This document shows, one piece after another, positions 1 to 7,470 of a stretch of DNA of 64,000 nt. Source of the DNA: Bacillus sp. USDA818B3_A. GTDB taxonomy: Bacteria > Bacillota > Bacilli > Bacillales > Cytobacillaceae. Both the position numbers and the translations under genes were made by a program. The stretch lies in assembly GCF_009928415.1 (NCBI RefSeq), contig NZ_JAABNN010000021.1, positions 20,508 to 84,507 on the forward strand. Direction: 5' to 3'. Each line of letters starts with the position of its first letter. Position 1 is the first letter of the stretch. The notes beneath the pieces were generated by a model. It did not search any database and was not told the DNA's origin. It was given only the letters and a program-made list of their open reading frames with translations.

Positions 1-2
1 AT

Positions 3-446
3 GAACTCATTTACATCGAAAAAGTAGAAGGTCCAAGTGCCTTAACTATTTACTCGCATATTGGCAAAAAAGCTCCATTTCATTGTACAGGTGTTGGAAA
101 AGCCATTCTGTCACAGTTAACTGAAGAAGAGGTGGATCGTATTTTATCTTCTGTCAGCTTGGAGGCATTTACGGAATTCACAATGACAAATATGGAGGAA
201 ATTAAGGGGATCTTACCAGCAATCAGGGAACAAGGTTATGCCTTCGATGATGAGGAGATTGAGCTTGGCCTTAAATGTGTGGCTGCGCCGATTTTTAATC
301 ATCAAGGAAATGTCATTGCTTCGATAAGCTGTGCCGCCCCTAAAATGAGGCTGGACGAAGAACGTCTGCCAAAAGTCATTGAGGGAATCAAGCAAGCTGC
401 AGATGAGATTTCAAGACAGCTGGGATGTAAAGGTAAAGGAATCTAA
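3..446 (+). CDS. IclR-family transcriptional regulator, C-terminal part only
   Basis: The reading frame is open from the window edge to the TAA at 444-446, so the N-terminal winged-helix DNA-binding domain lies outside. The visible 147 residues match the IclR effector-binding domain: an IYIEKVEG-like start, the HCTGVGKAIL segment, the GYAFDDEEIELGLKCVAAPIF stretch and the closing region with NVIASISCAAP. IclR proteins usually control catabolic genes for small organic acids or aromatics. It lies 47 bp before acetaldehyde dehydrogenase and hydroxy-oxovalerate aldolase on the same strand, so control of that pathway is a reasonable inference. The first in-frame ATG in view (135-137) is internal and is not the start. 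Confidence 0.85.
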   Translation, partial: ELIYIEKVEGPSALTIYSHIGKKAPFHCTGVGKAILSQLTEEEVDRILSSVSLEAFTEFTMTNMEEIKGILPAIREQGYAFDDEEIELGLKCVAAPIFNHQGNVIASISCAAPKMRLDEERLPKVIEGIKQAADEISRQLGCKGKGI

Positions 447-493
447 AGTAAAGATAAAAAAATAATAGATGCAGGTATAGGAGGAGAATGATT

Positions 494-1381
494 TTGTCAA
501 AAGTAAAAGTTGCCATCCTTGGCTCGGGGAATATTGGAACCGATTTAATGATAAAACTTGGCCGTTCAGAGTTATTGGAATTAACAGCCGTAATAGGAAT
601 TGACCCGCAATCAGACGGTTTACGCCGTGCAAGAGAGTTAGGCTATGCCGGAGTGGATACAGGAATTGATGGTTTTCTATCCGACCCTGATCTAAAAGCG
701 GATATCGTTTTTGATGCAACAAGCGCAAAAGCCCATCTCTATAATGCAAAAGTGCTAAAAGAAGCAGGTATTAAGGTAATTGATATGACACCAGCTGCGG
801 TAGGTCCGTATGTATGTGCAGCTGTAAATATTGATGACCACCTTGAAGAGGACAATATTAATCTTATTACATGCGGCGGTCAGGCAACAATCCCAATGGT
901 CCATGCGGTAAATCGTGTGGCTCCAGTCGAATATGCAGAAATAGTTGCCACCATTTCTAGTCAGAGTGCAGGACCGGGAACACGTGCAAATATCGATGAA
1001 TTTACAGAAACCACAGCCCGGGCAATTGAAGAGGTAGGCGGTGCCAAAAAAGGAAAGGCGATTATTATTTTAAACCCTGCGGAACCGCCAATCATGATGC
1101 GTGATACCGTTTATACGCTTGTTGAAGAAGGGAATATGGATGAGGCGGCCATTCGAAAGTCGATTGCTGAAATGGAGAAAGTTGTTCAATCCTATGTGCC
1201 AGGTTACCGTGTCCGTACGGAACCAATTTTCGACGGCAATAAAGTGACCATCTTCCTTGAAGTAGAAGGCGCAGGTGATTACTTGCCGGTGTATGCAGGT
1301 AACCTCGATATCATGACTTCTGCAGGTGTAAAAATCGCTGAAGCTTTCGCCACTAAACTATTATCGAAAGAAACAGTTTAA
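494..1381 (+). CDS. mhpF: acetaldehyde dehydrogenase (acetylating)
   Basis: Converts acetaldehyde, NAD+ and CoA to acetyl-CoA. In the MhpF/BphJ/DmpF family it forms a channelling complex with the aldolase encoded next. Visible signs are the N-terminal Rossmann motif GSGNIGTDLM, the catalytic cysteine in NLITCGGQATIPMV (about residue 127), SAGPGTRANIDEFTETT and LEVEGAGDYLPVYAGN near the C-terminus. Length (295 aa) is close to the family norm of about 300-316. An ATG at 488 is in frame but sits only 3 nt from the AGGAGG at 479-484; the TTG at 494, with about 9 nt spacing and the usual MSKVKVAI start, is preferred. The aldolase gene follows after 23 bp. Confidence 0.93.
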   Translation: MSKVKVAILGSGNIGTDLMIKLGRSELLELTAVIGIDPQSDGLRRARELGYAGVDTGIDGFLSDPDLKADIVFDATSAKAHLYNAKVLKEAGIKVIDMTPAAVGPYVCAAVNIDDHLEEDNINLITCGGQATIPMVHAVNRVAPVEYAEIVATISSQSAGPGTRANIDEFTETTARAIEEVGGAKKGKAIIILNPAEPPIMMRDTVYTLVEEGNMDEAAIRKSIAEMEKVVQSYVPGYRVRTEPIFDGNKVTIFLEVEGAGDYLPVYAGNLDIMTSAGVKIAEAFATKLLSKETV

Positions 1382-1404
1382 GCTGTTAGAAGGGGGTAAA
1401 GAAA

Positions 1405-2433
1405 ATGACAAATGAAAGAGATATCCTGATTACAGAGGTAGCTTTGAGGGATGGAAGCCATGCGGTTAATCATCAATTTATAGTGGAACAAGTACTTAAT
1501 ATTACAAAATCATTGAATGATGCGGGCGTGCCGTTTATTGAAGTATCCCATGGAGACGGCCTGGCAGGATCTTCTTTGCAGTATGGCCTTTCCCGTACGA
1601 ATGAAATGGAATTAATTGAAGCCGCCGTATCCGTTGCCGATAAGTCTAAAATTGCTGTCCTTCTTTTACCAGGGATCGGCACCTTGCATGAATTAAAAGA
1701 AGCTGCCAATTTAGGGGCAAAAATGGCCCGGATTGCCACCCATGTGACAGAAGCAGATGTGGCTCCGCAGCATATTGCTTACGCAAAAGAATTAGGGATG
1801 GAAACCGTTGGATTCCTCATGATGAATCATATGGCTCCAGTAAATAAATTAGTTGAACAAGCTAGATTAATGGAAAGCTATGGTGCTGATACTGTGTATG
1901 TTGTAGATTCCGCCGGTTACTTATTGCCTGACCAGGTTCGCGAAAGGATCCGCGCCTTAAAACAATCTGTTGGTATCAATGTCGGTTTCCACGGCCATAA
2001 CAATCTATCCCTTGCGATGGCTAATACACTTGCTGCAATCGAAGAAGGGGCAACAAGAATTGATGGAAGTGTCCGCTGCCTTGGTGCGGGTGCCGGTAAT
2101 ACGCAGACAGAAGTATTGGTTGCCGTTTGCGAACGGATGGGGATTAAAACTGGGGTAGATCTATATAAAATGATGGATTTGGCGGAAGAAATTGTAGCGC
2201 CGATCCTCCAGGTGCCACAGGAAATTACCAGAGATAGTTTAACATTAGGATATGCAGGCGTATACTCAAGCTTTGCACTTCATGCAAAGCGTGCTGCAGC
2301 AAAATTTGGTGTCGATTCACGTGATATTTTAATAGAGTTAGGAAAACGAAAAGTGGTTGGCGGCCAAGAGGATATGATTGTTGAAGTGGCGGCTGAAATT
2401 GCTAAGAATAACAATAAAGTTGCATTAAGTTAA
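1405..2433 (+). CDS. mhpE: 4-hydroxy-2-oxovalerate aldolase
   Basis: Splits 4-hydroxy-2-oxovalerate into pyruvate and acetaldehyde, the last carbon-carbon cleavage of the catechol meta-cleavage pathway. The TIM-barrel DRE-type aldolase start is visible as EVALRDGSHAVNHQF, with metal-binding histidines in GFHGHNNLSLAMANT and the C-terminal dehydrogenase-docking region ending DILIELGKRKVVGGQEDM. Length (342 aa) is typical. An AGGGGG site lies 8-9 nt before the ATG. It is 23 bp behind mhpF and almost certainly co-transcribed. The upstream steps (hydratase, ring-cleavage dioxygenase) are not in the window, so the source of the substrate is unknown; they may precede the truncated IclR gene. Confidence 0.94.
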   Translation: MTNERDILITEVALRDGSHAVNHQFIVEQVLNITKSLNDAGVPFIEVSHGDGLAGSSLQYGLSRTNEMELIEAAVSVADKSKIAVLLLPGIGTLHELKEAANLGAKMARIATHVTEADVAPQHIAYAKELGMETVGFLMMNHMAPVNKLVEQARLMESYGADTVYVVDSAGYLLPDQVRERIRALKQSVGINVGFHGHNNLSLAMANTLAAIEEGATRIDGSVRCLGAGAGNTQTEVLVAVCERMGIKTGVDLYKMMDLAEEIVAPILQVPQEITRDSLTLGYAGVYSSFALHAKRAAAKFGVDSRDILIELGKRKVVGGQEDMIVEVAAEIAKNNNKVALS

Positions 2434-2510
2434 TAGTTAATTAATAGACTTATCTGAAATAGAAAAATTCTATGATAAGCAGCTTACTTTAATAAATAGG
2501 AGAAATAGTG

Positions 2511-2555
2511 AGTAGACATGTCATTTTAATGAGATGTTTACTTGCTTTTTTTATT
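2511..2555 (+). terminator. terminator after mhpE
   Basis: A long imperfect inverted repeat (arms 2511-2525 and 2528-2542, with one G-T pair and one mismatch) is followed by a T-rich run from 2545. It lies 78 bp after mhpE and separates that operon from ilvE. Confidence 0.6.
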
Positions 2556-2605
2556 AGCATTATACTCCATCTGATTTTTTTGTTGGATTATATCATATTT
2601 AACCC

Positions 2606-2630
2606 TATTTTCCGAAAAATATGTTAAAAT
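2606..2630 (+). promoter_or_regulatory. ilvE promoter with CodY-like box
   Basis: TATTTTCCGAAAAAT at 2606-2620 matches 12 of 15 positions of the CodY consensus AATTTTCWGAAAATT. An extended -10 (TG, one base, TAAAAT at 2622-2630) follows directly, so a bound repressor would block the promoter. No good -35 is present, which suits an extended -10 promoter. Branched-chain aminotransferase genes are known CodY targets in B. subtilis; control here is inferred from the motif. Confidence 0.5.
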
Positions 2631-2701
2631 AATCGAAATAGTATTAAAATTATGTGACTATATCTTTTAATAATTATAGAACTAGGATGGGAGCCATAAT
2701 C

Positions 2702-3772
2702 ATGAAGGAGTTAAAACTTGACGTAACCTTAACCACTGAAAAAAAACAAAAGCCATCATTCGACAATTTAGAGTTTGGTAAATACTTTACCGACCACATG
2801 TTTATTTGGAATTATACAGAAGGAAAAGGATGGCATGATCCGCGAATTGTCCCTTACCAGCCAATTACCTTAGACCCTGCGGCAACTGTATTTCATTACG
2901 GCCAAACGGTTTTTGAAGGATTAAAAGCATATTTGACAAAGGACGAACAGGTTCTATTGTTTAGACCAGATGAAAACATGAAAAGGTTCAATCGATCCAA
3001 TGATCGTTTGTGTATGCCGAAGCTGGATGAAGAGGGAGCATTAAGCGCCTTAAAGCAATTAATTCAAATTGAGCGCGATTGGATTCCTTCTGCAGAAGGG
3101 ACTTCCCTTTATATTCGTCCATTTATGATTGCTACTGAAGCGTTTTTAGGAGTGCATCCTGCAAAAACCTATCAATTTATGATTATTCTTTCACCGGTAG
3201 GTGCTTACTATAAAGAGGGTCTTAATCCTGTTAAAATTGCAGTGGAAAGTGAATTTGTCCGTGCGGTGGCTGGCGGAACTGGTAATGCCAAGACAGCAGG
3301 GAACTATGCAGCAAGCTTAAAGGCGTCTGAGATTGCCGAGCAAAATGGCTATTCTCAAGTATTATGGCTTGATGGAAAAGAAAATCAATATATTGAAGAG
3401 GTTGGCAGTATGAACGTCTTCTTCAAAATCAATGGGGAAGTTATTACTCCGGAATTAAATGGAAGCATCCTTGAAGGGATTACCCGTAAATCCGTTATCG
3501 AGTTATTGAACTATATGGATATACCAGTTGTTGAGCGGAAAATTTCTATTCATGAAATTCAACAGGCCTATCAAGATGGGGTTTTAGAGGAAGCCTTTGG
3601 TTCAGGAACGGCTGCGGTTATCTCGCCAATCGGAGAACTTCTATGGAATAACGAGAAAATGTTAATTAATAATGGAGAGATTGGTTCGGTATCGAAGCAA
3701 GTATACGATACCTTAACTGGAATTCAAAATGGCGTAAAAGAAGATCCTTTTGGCTGGTCAGTAAGACTCTAG
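2702..3772 (+). CDS. ilvE: branched-chain amino acid aminotransferase
   Basis: PLP-dependent class IV (type II BCAT) enzyme that exchanges the amino group between glutamate and the 2-oxo acids of Ile, Leu and Val. Seen: KYFTDHMFIWNY, the VFHYGQTVFEGLKAYL block, the GGTGNAKTAGNYAAS segment carrying the PLP lysine, YIEEVGSMNVFF and EEAFGSGTAAVISP. Length (356 aa) fits IlvK/YbgE-type BCATs. The frame is open from an ATG at 2654 and includes another at 2687, but the ATG at 2702 (MKELKLDV) has the GGATGGGAG ribosome site about 9 nt upstream. panE starts 8 bp after its stop. The promoter carries a CodY-like box, consistent with repression in rich medium. Confidence 0.95.
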   Translation: MKELKLDVTLTTEKKQKPSFDNLEFGKYFTDHMFIWNYTEGKGWHDPRIVPYQPITLDPAATVFHYGQTVFEGLKAYLTKDEQVLLFRPDENMKRFNRSNDRLCMPKLDEEGALSALKQLIQIERDWIPSAEGTSLYIRPFMIATEAFLGVHPAKTYQFMIILSPVGAYYKEGLNPVKIAVESEFVRAVAGGTGNAKTAGNYAASLKASEIAEQNGYSQVLWLDGKENQYIEEVGSMNVFFKINGEVITPELNGSILEGITRKSVIELLNYMDIPVVERKISIHEIQQAYQDGVLEEAFGSGTAAVISPIGELLWNNEKMLINNGEIGSVSKQVYDTLTGIQNGVKEDPFGWSVRL

Positions 3773-3780
3773 GTGAAACA

Positions 3781-4707
3781 ATGACTATAAGAAAAGTCTC
3801 TATTATTGGATTGGGAGCATTAGGCATTTTATTTGGTCATCAATTATCCAAAAACATGCCTGCTGCAGATTTAAGAATAATAGCTGATCAAAACCGGATT
3901 AGGCGCTACCTGGAAGAGGGAGTTTATTGTAACGGTGAGCGCTGTAACTTCCAATACGTGACACCAGAGGAATCATGCGAGCCTGCCGATTTATTGATTA
4001 TTGCTGTTAAATTTACAGGCTTACATGAGGCCATTCAAGCCGTTAAACATCATGTAGGCGAGAACACATGTATTTTATCCCTATTGAATGGAATCTCTAG
4101 TGAAGAAATCATTGGTAAGACTTATGGTTTGGATAAAGTGTTGTATTGTGTGGCCCAGGGCATGGATGCTGTAAAAGTTGGCAACAAATTAACGTATGAC
4201 CATATGGGTATGCTCTGCTTTGGTGAAAAAGAACCAGGGGTGATCTCGGAGAGGGTAAACACTCTTGCTGAGTTTTTTGATCAAACAAAGGTTCCTTATC
4301 AGGTGGACCAAGATATGGTAAAAAGGCTTTGGGGTAAATTTATGCTAAATGTTGGGGTCAATCAGACAGTTGCTGTATTTGAAAGCAATTATGGAGAAGT
4401 ACAGCAAGAAGGGCCGGCAAGAAGCATGATGATCTCTGCTATGAGAGAGGTTATGGATCTTTCCGAAAAAGCTGGTGCATTTATTACCGAGGAAGATTTA
4501 AATTATTGGTTAAGAGTTCTTGGTGCCTTAAGTCCAAACGGCAAGCCCTCCATGGCCCAAGATGTTGAGGCAAAACGGTTCAGTGAAGTAGACCTGTTTT
4601 CTGGCACAGTAGTGGAACTTGGTAAAAAGTTTGGAGTACGAACACCAGCCAATCAAACATTGTACGAAAGAATAAAGCAGATGGAGAGCCATTATACACA
4701 TATATAA
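3781..4707 (+). CDS. panE: 2-dehydropantoate 2-reductase (ketopantoate reductase)
   Basis: NADPH-dependent reduction of ketopantoate to pantoate in coenzyme A synthesis. The N-terminal nucleotide fold has GLGALGILFG; the C-terminal catalytic domain shows RLWGKFMLNVGVNQTVA with the conserved Lys and Asn, and GTVVELGKKFGVRTPANQTLYE. Length (308 aa) is normal. It starts 8 bp after ilvE, so the two form an operon. The link makes sense because ketopantoate is made from 2-oxoisovalerate, the keto acid that IlvE handles. Members of this family can also reduce other 2-oxo acids, so the exact substrate is inferred. A strong terminator follows. Confidence 0.88.
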   Translation: MTIRKVSIIGLGALGILFGHQLSKNMPAADLRIIADQNRIRRYLEEGVYCNGERCNFQYVTPEESCEPADLLIIAVKFTGLHEAIQAVKHHVGENTCILSLLNGISSEEIIGKTYGLDKVLYCVAQGMDAVKVGNKLTYDHMGMLCFGEKEPGVISERVNTLAEFFDQTKVPYQVDQDMVKRLWGKFMLNVGVNQTVAVFESNYGEVQQEGPARSMMISAMREVMDLSEKAGAFITEEDLNYWLRVLGALSPNGKPSMAQDVEAKRFSEVDLFSGTVVELGKKFGVRTPANQTLYERIKQMESHYTHI

Positions 4708-4720
4708 ATTTTAAAGAAAA

Positions 4721-4755
4721 GGAAAGGCAGCTTCCGGATGGGAGCTGCCTTTCCT
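4721..4755 (+). terminator. terminator after panE
   Basis: Perfect 12-bp stem (GGAAAGGCAGCT pairing with AGCTGCCTTTCC) around a 10-nt loop; the T-run comes late, about 4771-4780. Confidence 0.7.
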
Positions 4756-4793
4756 CTTCAATAGAGAGATTTTTTGTTTTAGTAGAAAAATGA

Positions 4794-4823
4794 TTGTTTT
4801 TTAAAATATTATAATGTTATAAT
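4794..4823 (+). promoter_or_regulatory. possible promoter of the amino acid ABC operon
   Basis: TTGTTT at 4794-4799 and TATAAT at 4818-4823 are separated by 18 bp. A second TATAAT overlaps at 4810-4815. The region is very AT-rich, so the exact hexamers are uncertain. Confidence 0.4.
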
Positions 4824-4891
4824 GTGGTAGTATGATAATATGGTAACGTACTAAAGGATTAATAAAATTAACTTTTAAAAGGTGGTAATAT

Positions 4892-5671
4892 ATGATGAAA
4901 CGGATAGCAACAGTGATATTGACCATTGCAGCTGTATTCTCGCTGCTTACAGCCTGCGGAAAAACAACTAGTAATAAAGACGATCAGACCCTAATCATTG
5001 GTATTGACGATAAATTTGCACCTATGGGATTTAGAGATGAAAATAATAAAATTGTTGGCTTCGATATTGATTACGCCAAAGCGGCTGCGGAAAAAATGGG
5101 ACAAAAGGTAAAGTTCCAGCCTATCGATTGGAAAACAAAAGAATCTGAATTAAGCAGCGGACGGATTGATTTAATTTGGAATGGCTATACGATTACCGAT
5201 GAACGTAAGAATAAAGTACTGTTTACTAAACCTTATTTAAGTAATGCACAAGTAGTTGTAACAAGAACTGATTCAAACATTACCAAGCTAGCTGATTTAG
5301 AAGGTAAAGTTGTTGGTCTTCAATCACTATCCTCCGCATCAGATGCCTTAGATGCGAATCCAATTAAAGCAAAAATTAAGACTGTTACAGAGTTTAAAGA
5401 CAATGTGCTGGCTTTAAATGATTTAAAGAGCGGCCGTTTAGATGCGGTAGTAATTGATGAGATTGTTATCAACTATTATATGACAAAAGAAAACGATTCG
5501 TTTAAAATAGTAGATGAATCACTTGCACCTGAAGAATACGGAATTGGTGTAAAAAAAGGTAATGAGGAATTACTTAAAAAACTTCAAAAGGCCCTTGATG
5601 AAATCAATGCGGATGGTACGGCAGCTAAGATTTCAACTAAGTGGTTTGGCGAAGATAAAGTGTTGAAGTAA
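4892..5671 (+). CDS. polar amino acid ABC transporter, substrate-binding lipoprotein
   Basis: Extracellular binding protein (family 3, SBP_bac_3) anchored to the membrane. A lipoprotein signal peptide ends in LLTAC with the lipidated Cys at about residue 22. The mature part has the family layout: LIIGIDDKFAPMGF, IVGFDIDYAKAAAEKMG, SGRIDLIWNGYTITDERK, a hinge and second lobe with GRLDAVVIDEIVINYY. Length (259 aa) is typical. An alternative ATG sits one codon later; AGGTGG at 4880-4885 serves both. Permease and ATPase genes follow after a terminator-like hairpin, so it is probably made in excess over them. The ligand (cystine, Arg, Gln or other) cannot be told from sequence alone. Confidence 0.9.
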   Translation: MMKRIATVILTIAAVFSLLTACGKTTSNKDDQTLIIGIDDKFAPMGFRDENNKIVGFDIDYAKAAAEKMGQKVKFQPIDWKTKESELSSGRIDLIWNGYTITDERKNKVLFTKPYLSNAQVVVTRTDSNITKLADLEGKVVGLQSLSSASDALDANPIKAKIKTVTEFKDNVLALNDLKSGRLDAVVIDEIVINYYMTKENDSFKIVDESLAPEEYGIGVKKGNEELLKKLQKALDEINADGTAAKISTKWFGEDKVLK

Positions 5672-5683
5672 AATTACCTACTA

Positions 5684-5726
5684 TACAAAACAGGATTTCC
5701 TTTGGGAACCCTGTTTTGTTTTGTTA
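5684..5726 (+). terminator. hairpin between binding-protein gene and permease gene
   Basis: Arms ACAAAACAGG and CCTGTTTTGT (with an inner TTCC/GGAA pairing) are followed by TTTTGTT. It lies inside the transporter operon, where partial termination or 3-prime-end protection would give more binding protein than membrane parts. Confidence 0.7.
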
Positions 5727-5821
5727 TTCAATCAGGTAAGATAAGATTAGCTATCTTACTATTAAATCGTTAAATGGTAATCATGCTGCTTATGCTTTTT
5801 TTAATTGGAGGAAAATTAAGA

Positions 5822-6481
5822 ATGTCAATTAATTACATTGTATCTATTCTGAAGCCAATGCTTGAAGGGGCTCAGATGACGGTCCTGCTATTCTTTATTG
5901 CAATTATCATAGCAATACCATTGGGCTTTTTATTAACTTTGGCAGTTAGAAGTCAGATTAAACCATTATCATGGCTTGCTCAAGCCTATATATATGTGAT
6001 GCGTGGAACTCCCTTGTTACTGCAATTGTTATTTATCTGTTTTGGGCTGCCGATGATTCCTGTTATCGGTGAATATCTAGTTTTAGACCGTTTTGTAGCG
6101 GCTTGTTTAGGGTTTATATTAAATTATGCTGCCTATTTTGCAGAAATTTTCCGCGGAGGCCTATTGGCGATTGATAAAGGACAATACGAGGCTTCCCAGG
6201 TACTAGGGCTGAATAAATGGCAGATGACGACCAGAATTATCATGCCGCAAATGTTTCGGATCGCCTTGCCTGCTGTAGCCAATGAATCCGTCACGCTTGT
6301 AAAAGATACGGCTCTCCTCTATGCAGTAGCGGTCCCTGAACTTTTGCACTTTGCGGAAACAGCAGTAAATCGTGATTTTACAATCGTACCATTTGTAGTT
6401 GCAGGGGTTATTTACCTTTTAATGACACTGGTTTTAACTTTAGTATTTAAATGGATTGAAAATAGATTTAGATTTGAATAG
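5822..6481 (+). CDS. polar amino acid ABC transporter, permease
   Basis: Membrane component of the HisM/GlnP type. Several hydrophobic helices are visible (MTVLLFFIAIIIAIPLGFLL, LAQAYIYVMRGTPLLLQLLF) along with the EAA loop that contacts the ATPase, EASQVLGLNKWQMTTRIIMPQ. The PLLLQLLF segment after MRGTP is the usual family signature. The frame is open from 5774, but GGAGG at 5807-5811 points to the ATG at 5822, giving 219 aa, normal for the family. The ATPase gene begins 15 bp after its stop. As one permease gene is present, the channel is probably a homodimer. Confidence 0.9.
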   Translation: MSINYIVSILKPMLEGAQMTVLLFFIAIIIAIPLGFLLTLAVRSQIKPLSWLAQAYIYVMRGTPLLLQLLFICFGLPMIPVIGEYLVLDRFVAACLGFILNYAAYFAEIFRGGLLAIDKGQYEASQVLGLNKWQMTTRIIMPQMFRIALPAVANESVTLVKDTALLYAVAVPELLHFAETAVNRDFTIVPFVVAGVIYLLMTLVLTLVFKWIENRFRFE

Positions 6482-6496
6482 AAGGTATGGGTGAAT

Positions 6497-7240
6497 ATGG
6501 CGATCATTGAAGTTTCAAACCTTAAAAAGTCTTATGGAGAATTAGAGGTATTAAAAAACATTACGTTTGATGTAAATAAAAACGATGTCGTCGCGGTGAT
6601 TGGTCCTTCGGGTTCAGGGAAGAGTACGATGCTCCGCAGCCTTGTTCATCTAGAACAAGTGGATGGCGGCAGTATTTGTGTTTCAGGTGATAATTTAGTG
6701 AAGGATGGAGTTTATCCAAAGCTGCCTGAAATCAAACAAATAACTGCGAAAATGGGAATGGTGTTTCAGCACTTTAATTTGTTCCCGCATCTTACAGTTC
6801 AGGAAAATTTGATGATTGCGCCTAAATTGGTGAAAAAAGAATCAGCAGGTGACCTTGGGCACCGAAGCTCGGAGCTTCTTAAAAAAATTGGTCTCCTTGA
6901 ACGTGCTAAGGCCTACCCAGCTAATTTATCGGGCGGCCAAAAGCAAAGGGTAGCGATTGCACGGGCTCTTATGATGAGACCTGAAATTCTGCTGTTTGAT
7001 GAGCCTACATCGGCTCTTGATCCGGAGTTAACAGGGGAAGTACTTCAAGTAATGAAAGAATTAGCCGAAGAGCATATGACCATGATTGTGGTCACACATG
7101 AAATGGGATTTGCGAAAGAGGTAGCAAACCGGGTCGTTTTTATGGATAATGGAGAAATTGTTGAATCGGGACATCCATCCCAAATCTTTACTAATCCAAA
7201 GTTCGACCGGACAAAGGCTTTCTTAAATCGAAGTTTATAA
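6497..7240 (+). CDS. polar amino acid ABC transporter, ATP-binding protein
   Basis: Cytoplasmic ATPase (GlnQ/HisP type) powering the transporter. Visible motifs: Walker A GPSGSGKST, Q-loop MVFQHFNLFPHLTV, ABC signature LSGGQKQRVAIARAL, Walker B EILLFDEPTSALD and the switch His in VVTHEMGFAKEVANRVVFM. Length about 247 aa is standard. Two starts are possible: GTG 6491 (5 nt after the AAGG at 6482-6485) and ATG 6497 (MAIIEV, 11 nt); the ATG is chosen because family members begin this way, with moderate certainty. It is the last gene of the operon and is followed by a perfect-stem terminator. Confidence 0.92.
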   Translation: MAIIEVSNLKKSYGELEVLKNITFDVNKNDVVAVIGPSGSGKSTMLRSLVHLEQVDGGSICVSGDNLVKDGVYPKLPEIKQITAKMGMVFQHFNLFPHLTVQENLMIAPKLVKKESAGDLGHRSSELLKKIGLLERAKAYPANLSGGQKQRVAIARALMMRPEILLFDEPTSALDPELTGEVLQVMKELAEEHMTMIVVTHEMGFAKEVANRVVFMDNGEIVESGHPSQIFTNPKFDRTKAFLNRSL

Positions 7241-7248
7241 ATGCTATT

Positions 7249-7289
7249 AAGTCCATCTTACAAAAAGTAAGATGGACTTTTTGTTTTTG
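7249..7289 (+). terminator. terminator of the amino acid ABC operon
   Basis: Perfect 13-bp stem (AAGTCCATCTTAC pairing with GTAAGATGGACTT), a five-A loop, then TTTGTTTTT. The rest of the gap to 7470 shows nothing else I can name. Confidence 0.85.
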
Positions 7290-7470
7290 TAAGAAAATTT
7301 TTTTATTAACAATCTGCAACTAAAGGCCCATAAAAAGCTTGTCAAAAGACCTATATTCATTTTTTTAATGTACCATAGATTACCTTTTTGGTAAAATATA
7401 CATGACTGTAAATTAAGAAAATTACTAAAATTCAATATAAATAATGTTATGAGGAAAGGATTCTTCCATA

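Noticed and set aside
7247..7435. Minus-strand 62-codon frame after the amino acid ABC operon
   Set aside because: It passes through a perfect terminator stem and reads as low-complexity AT-rich translation with no ribosome site.
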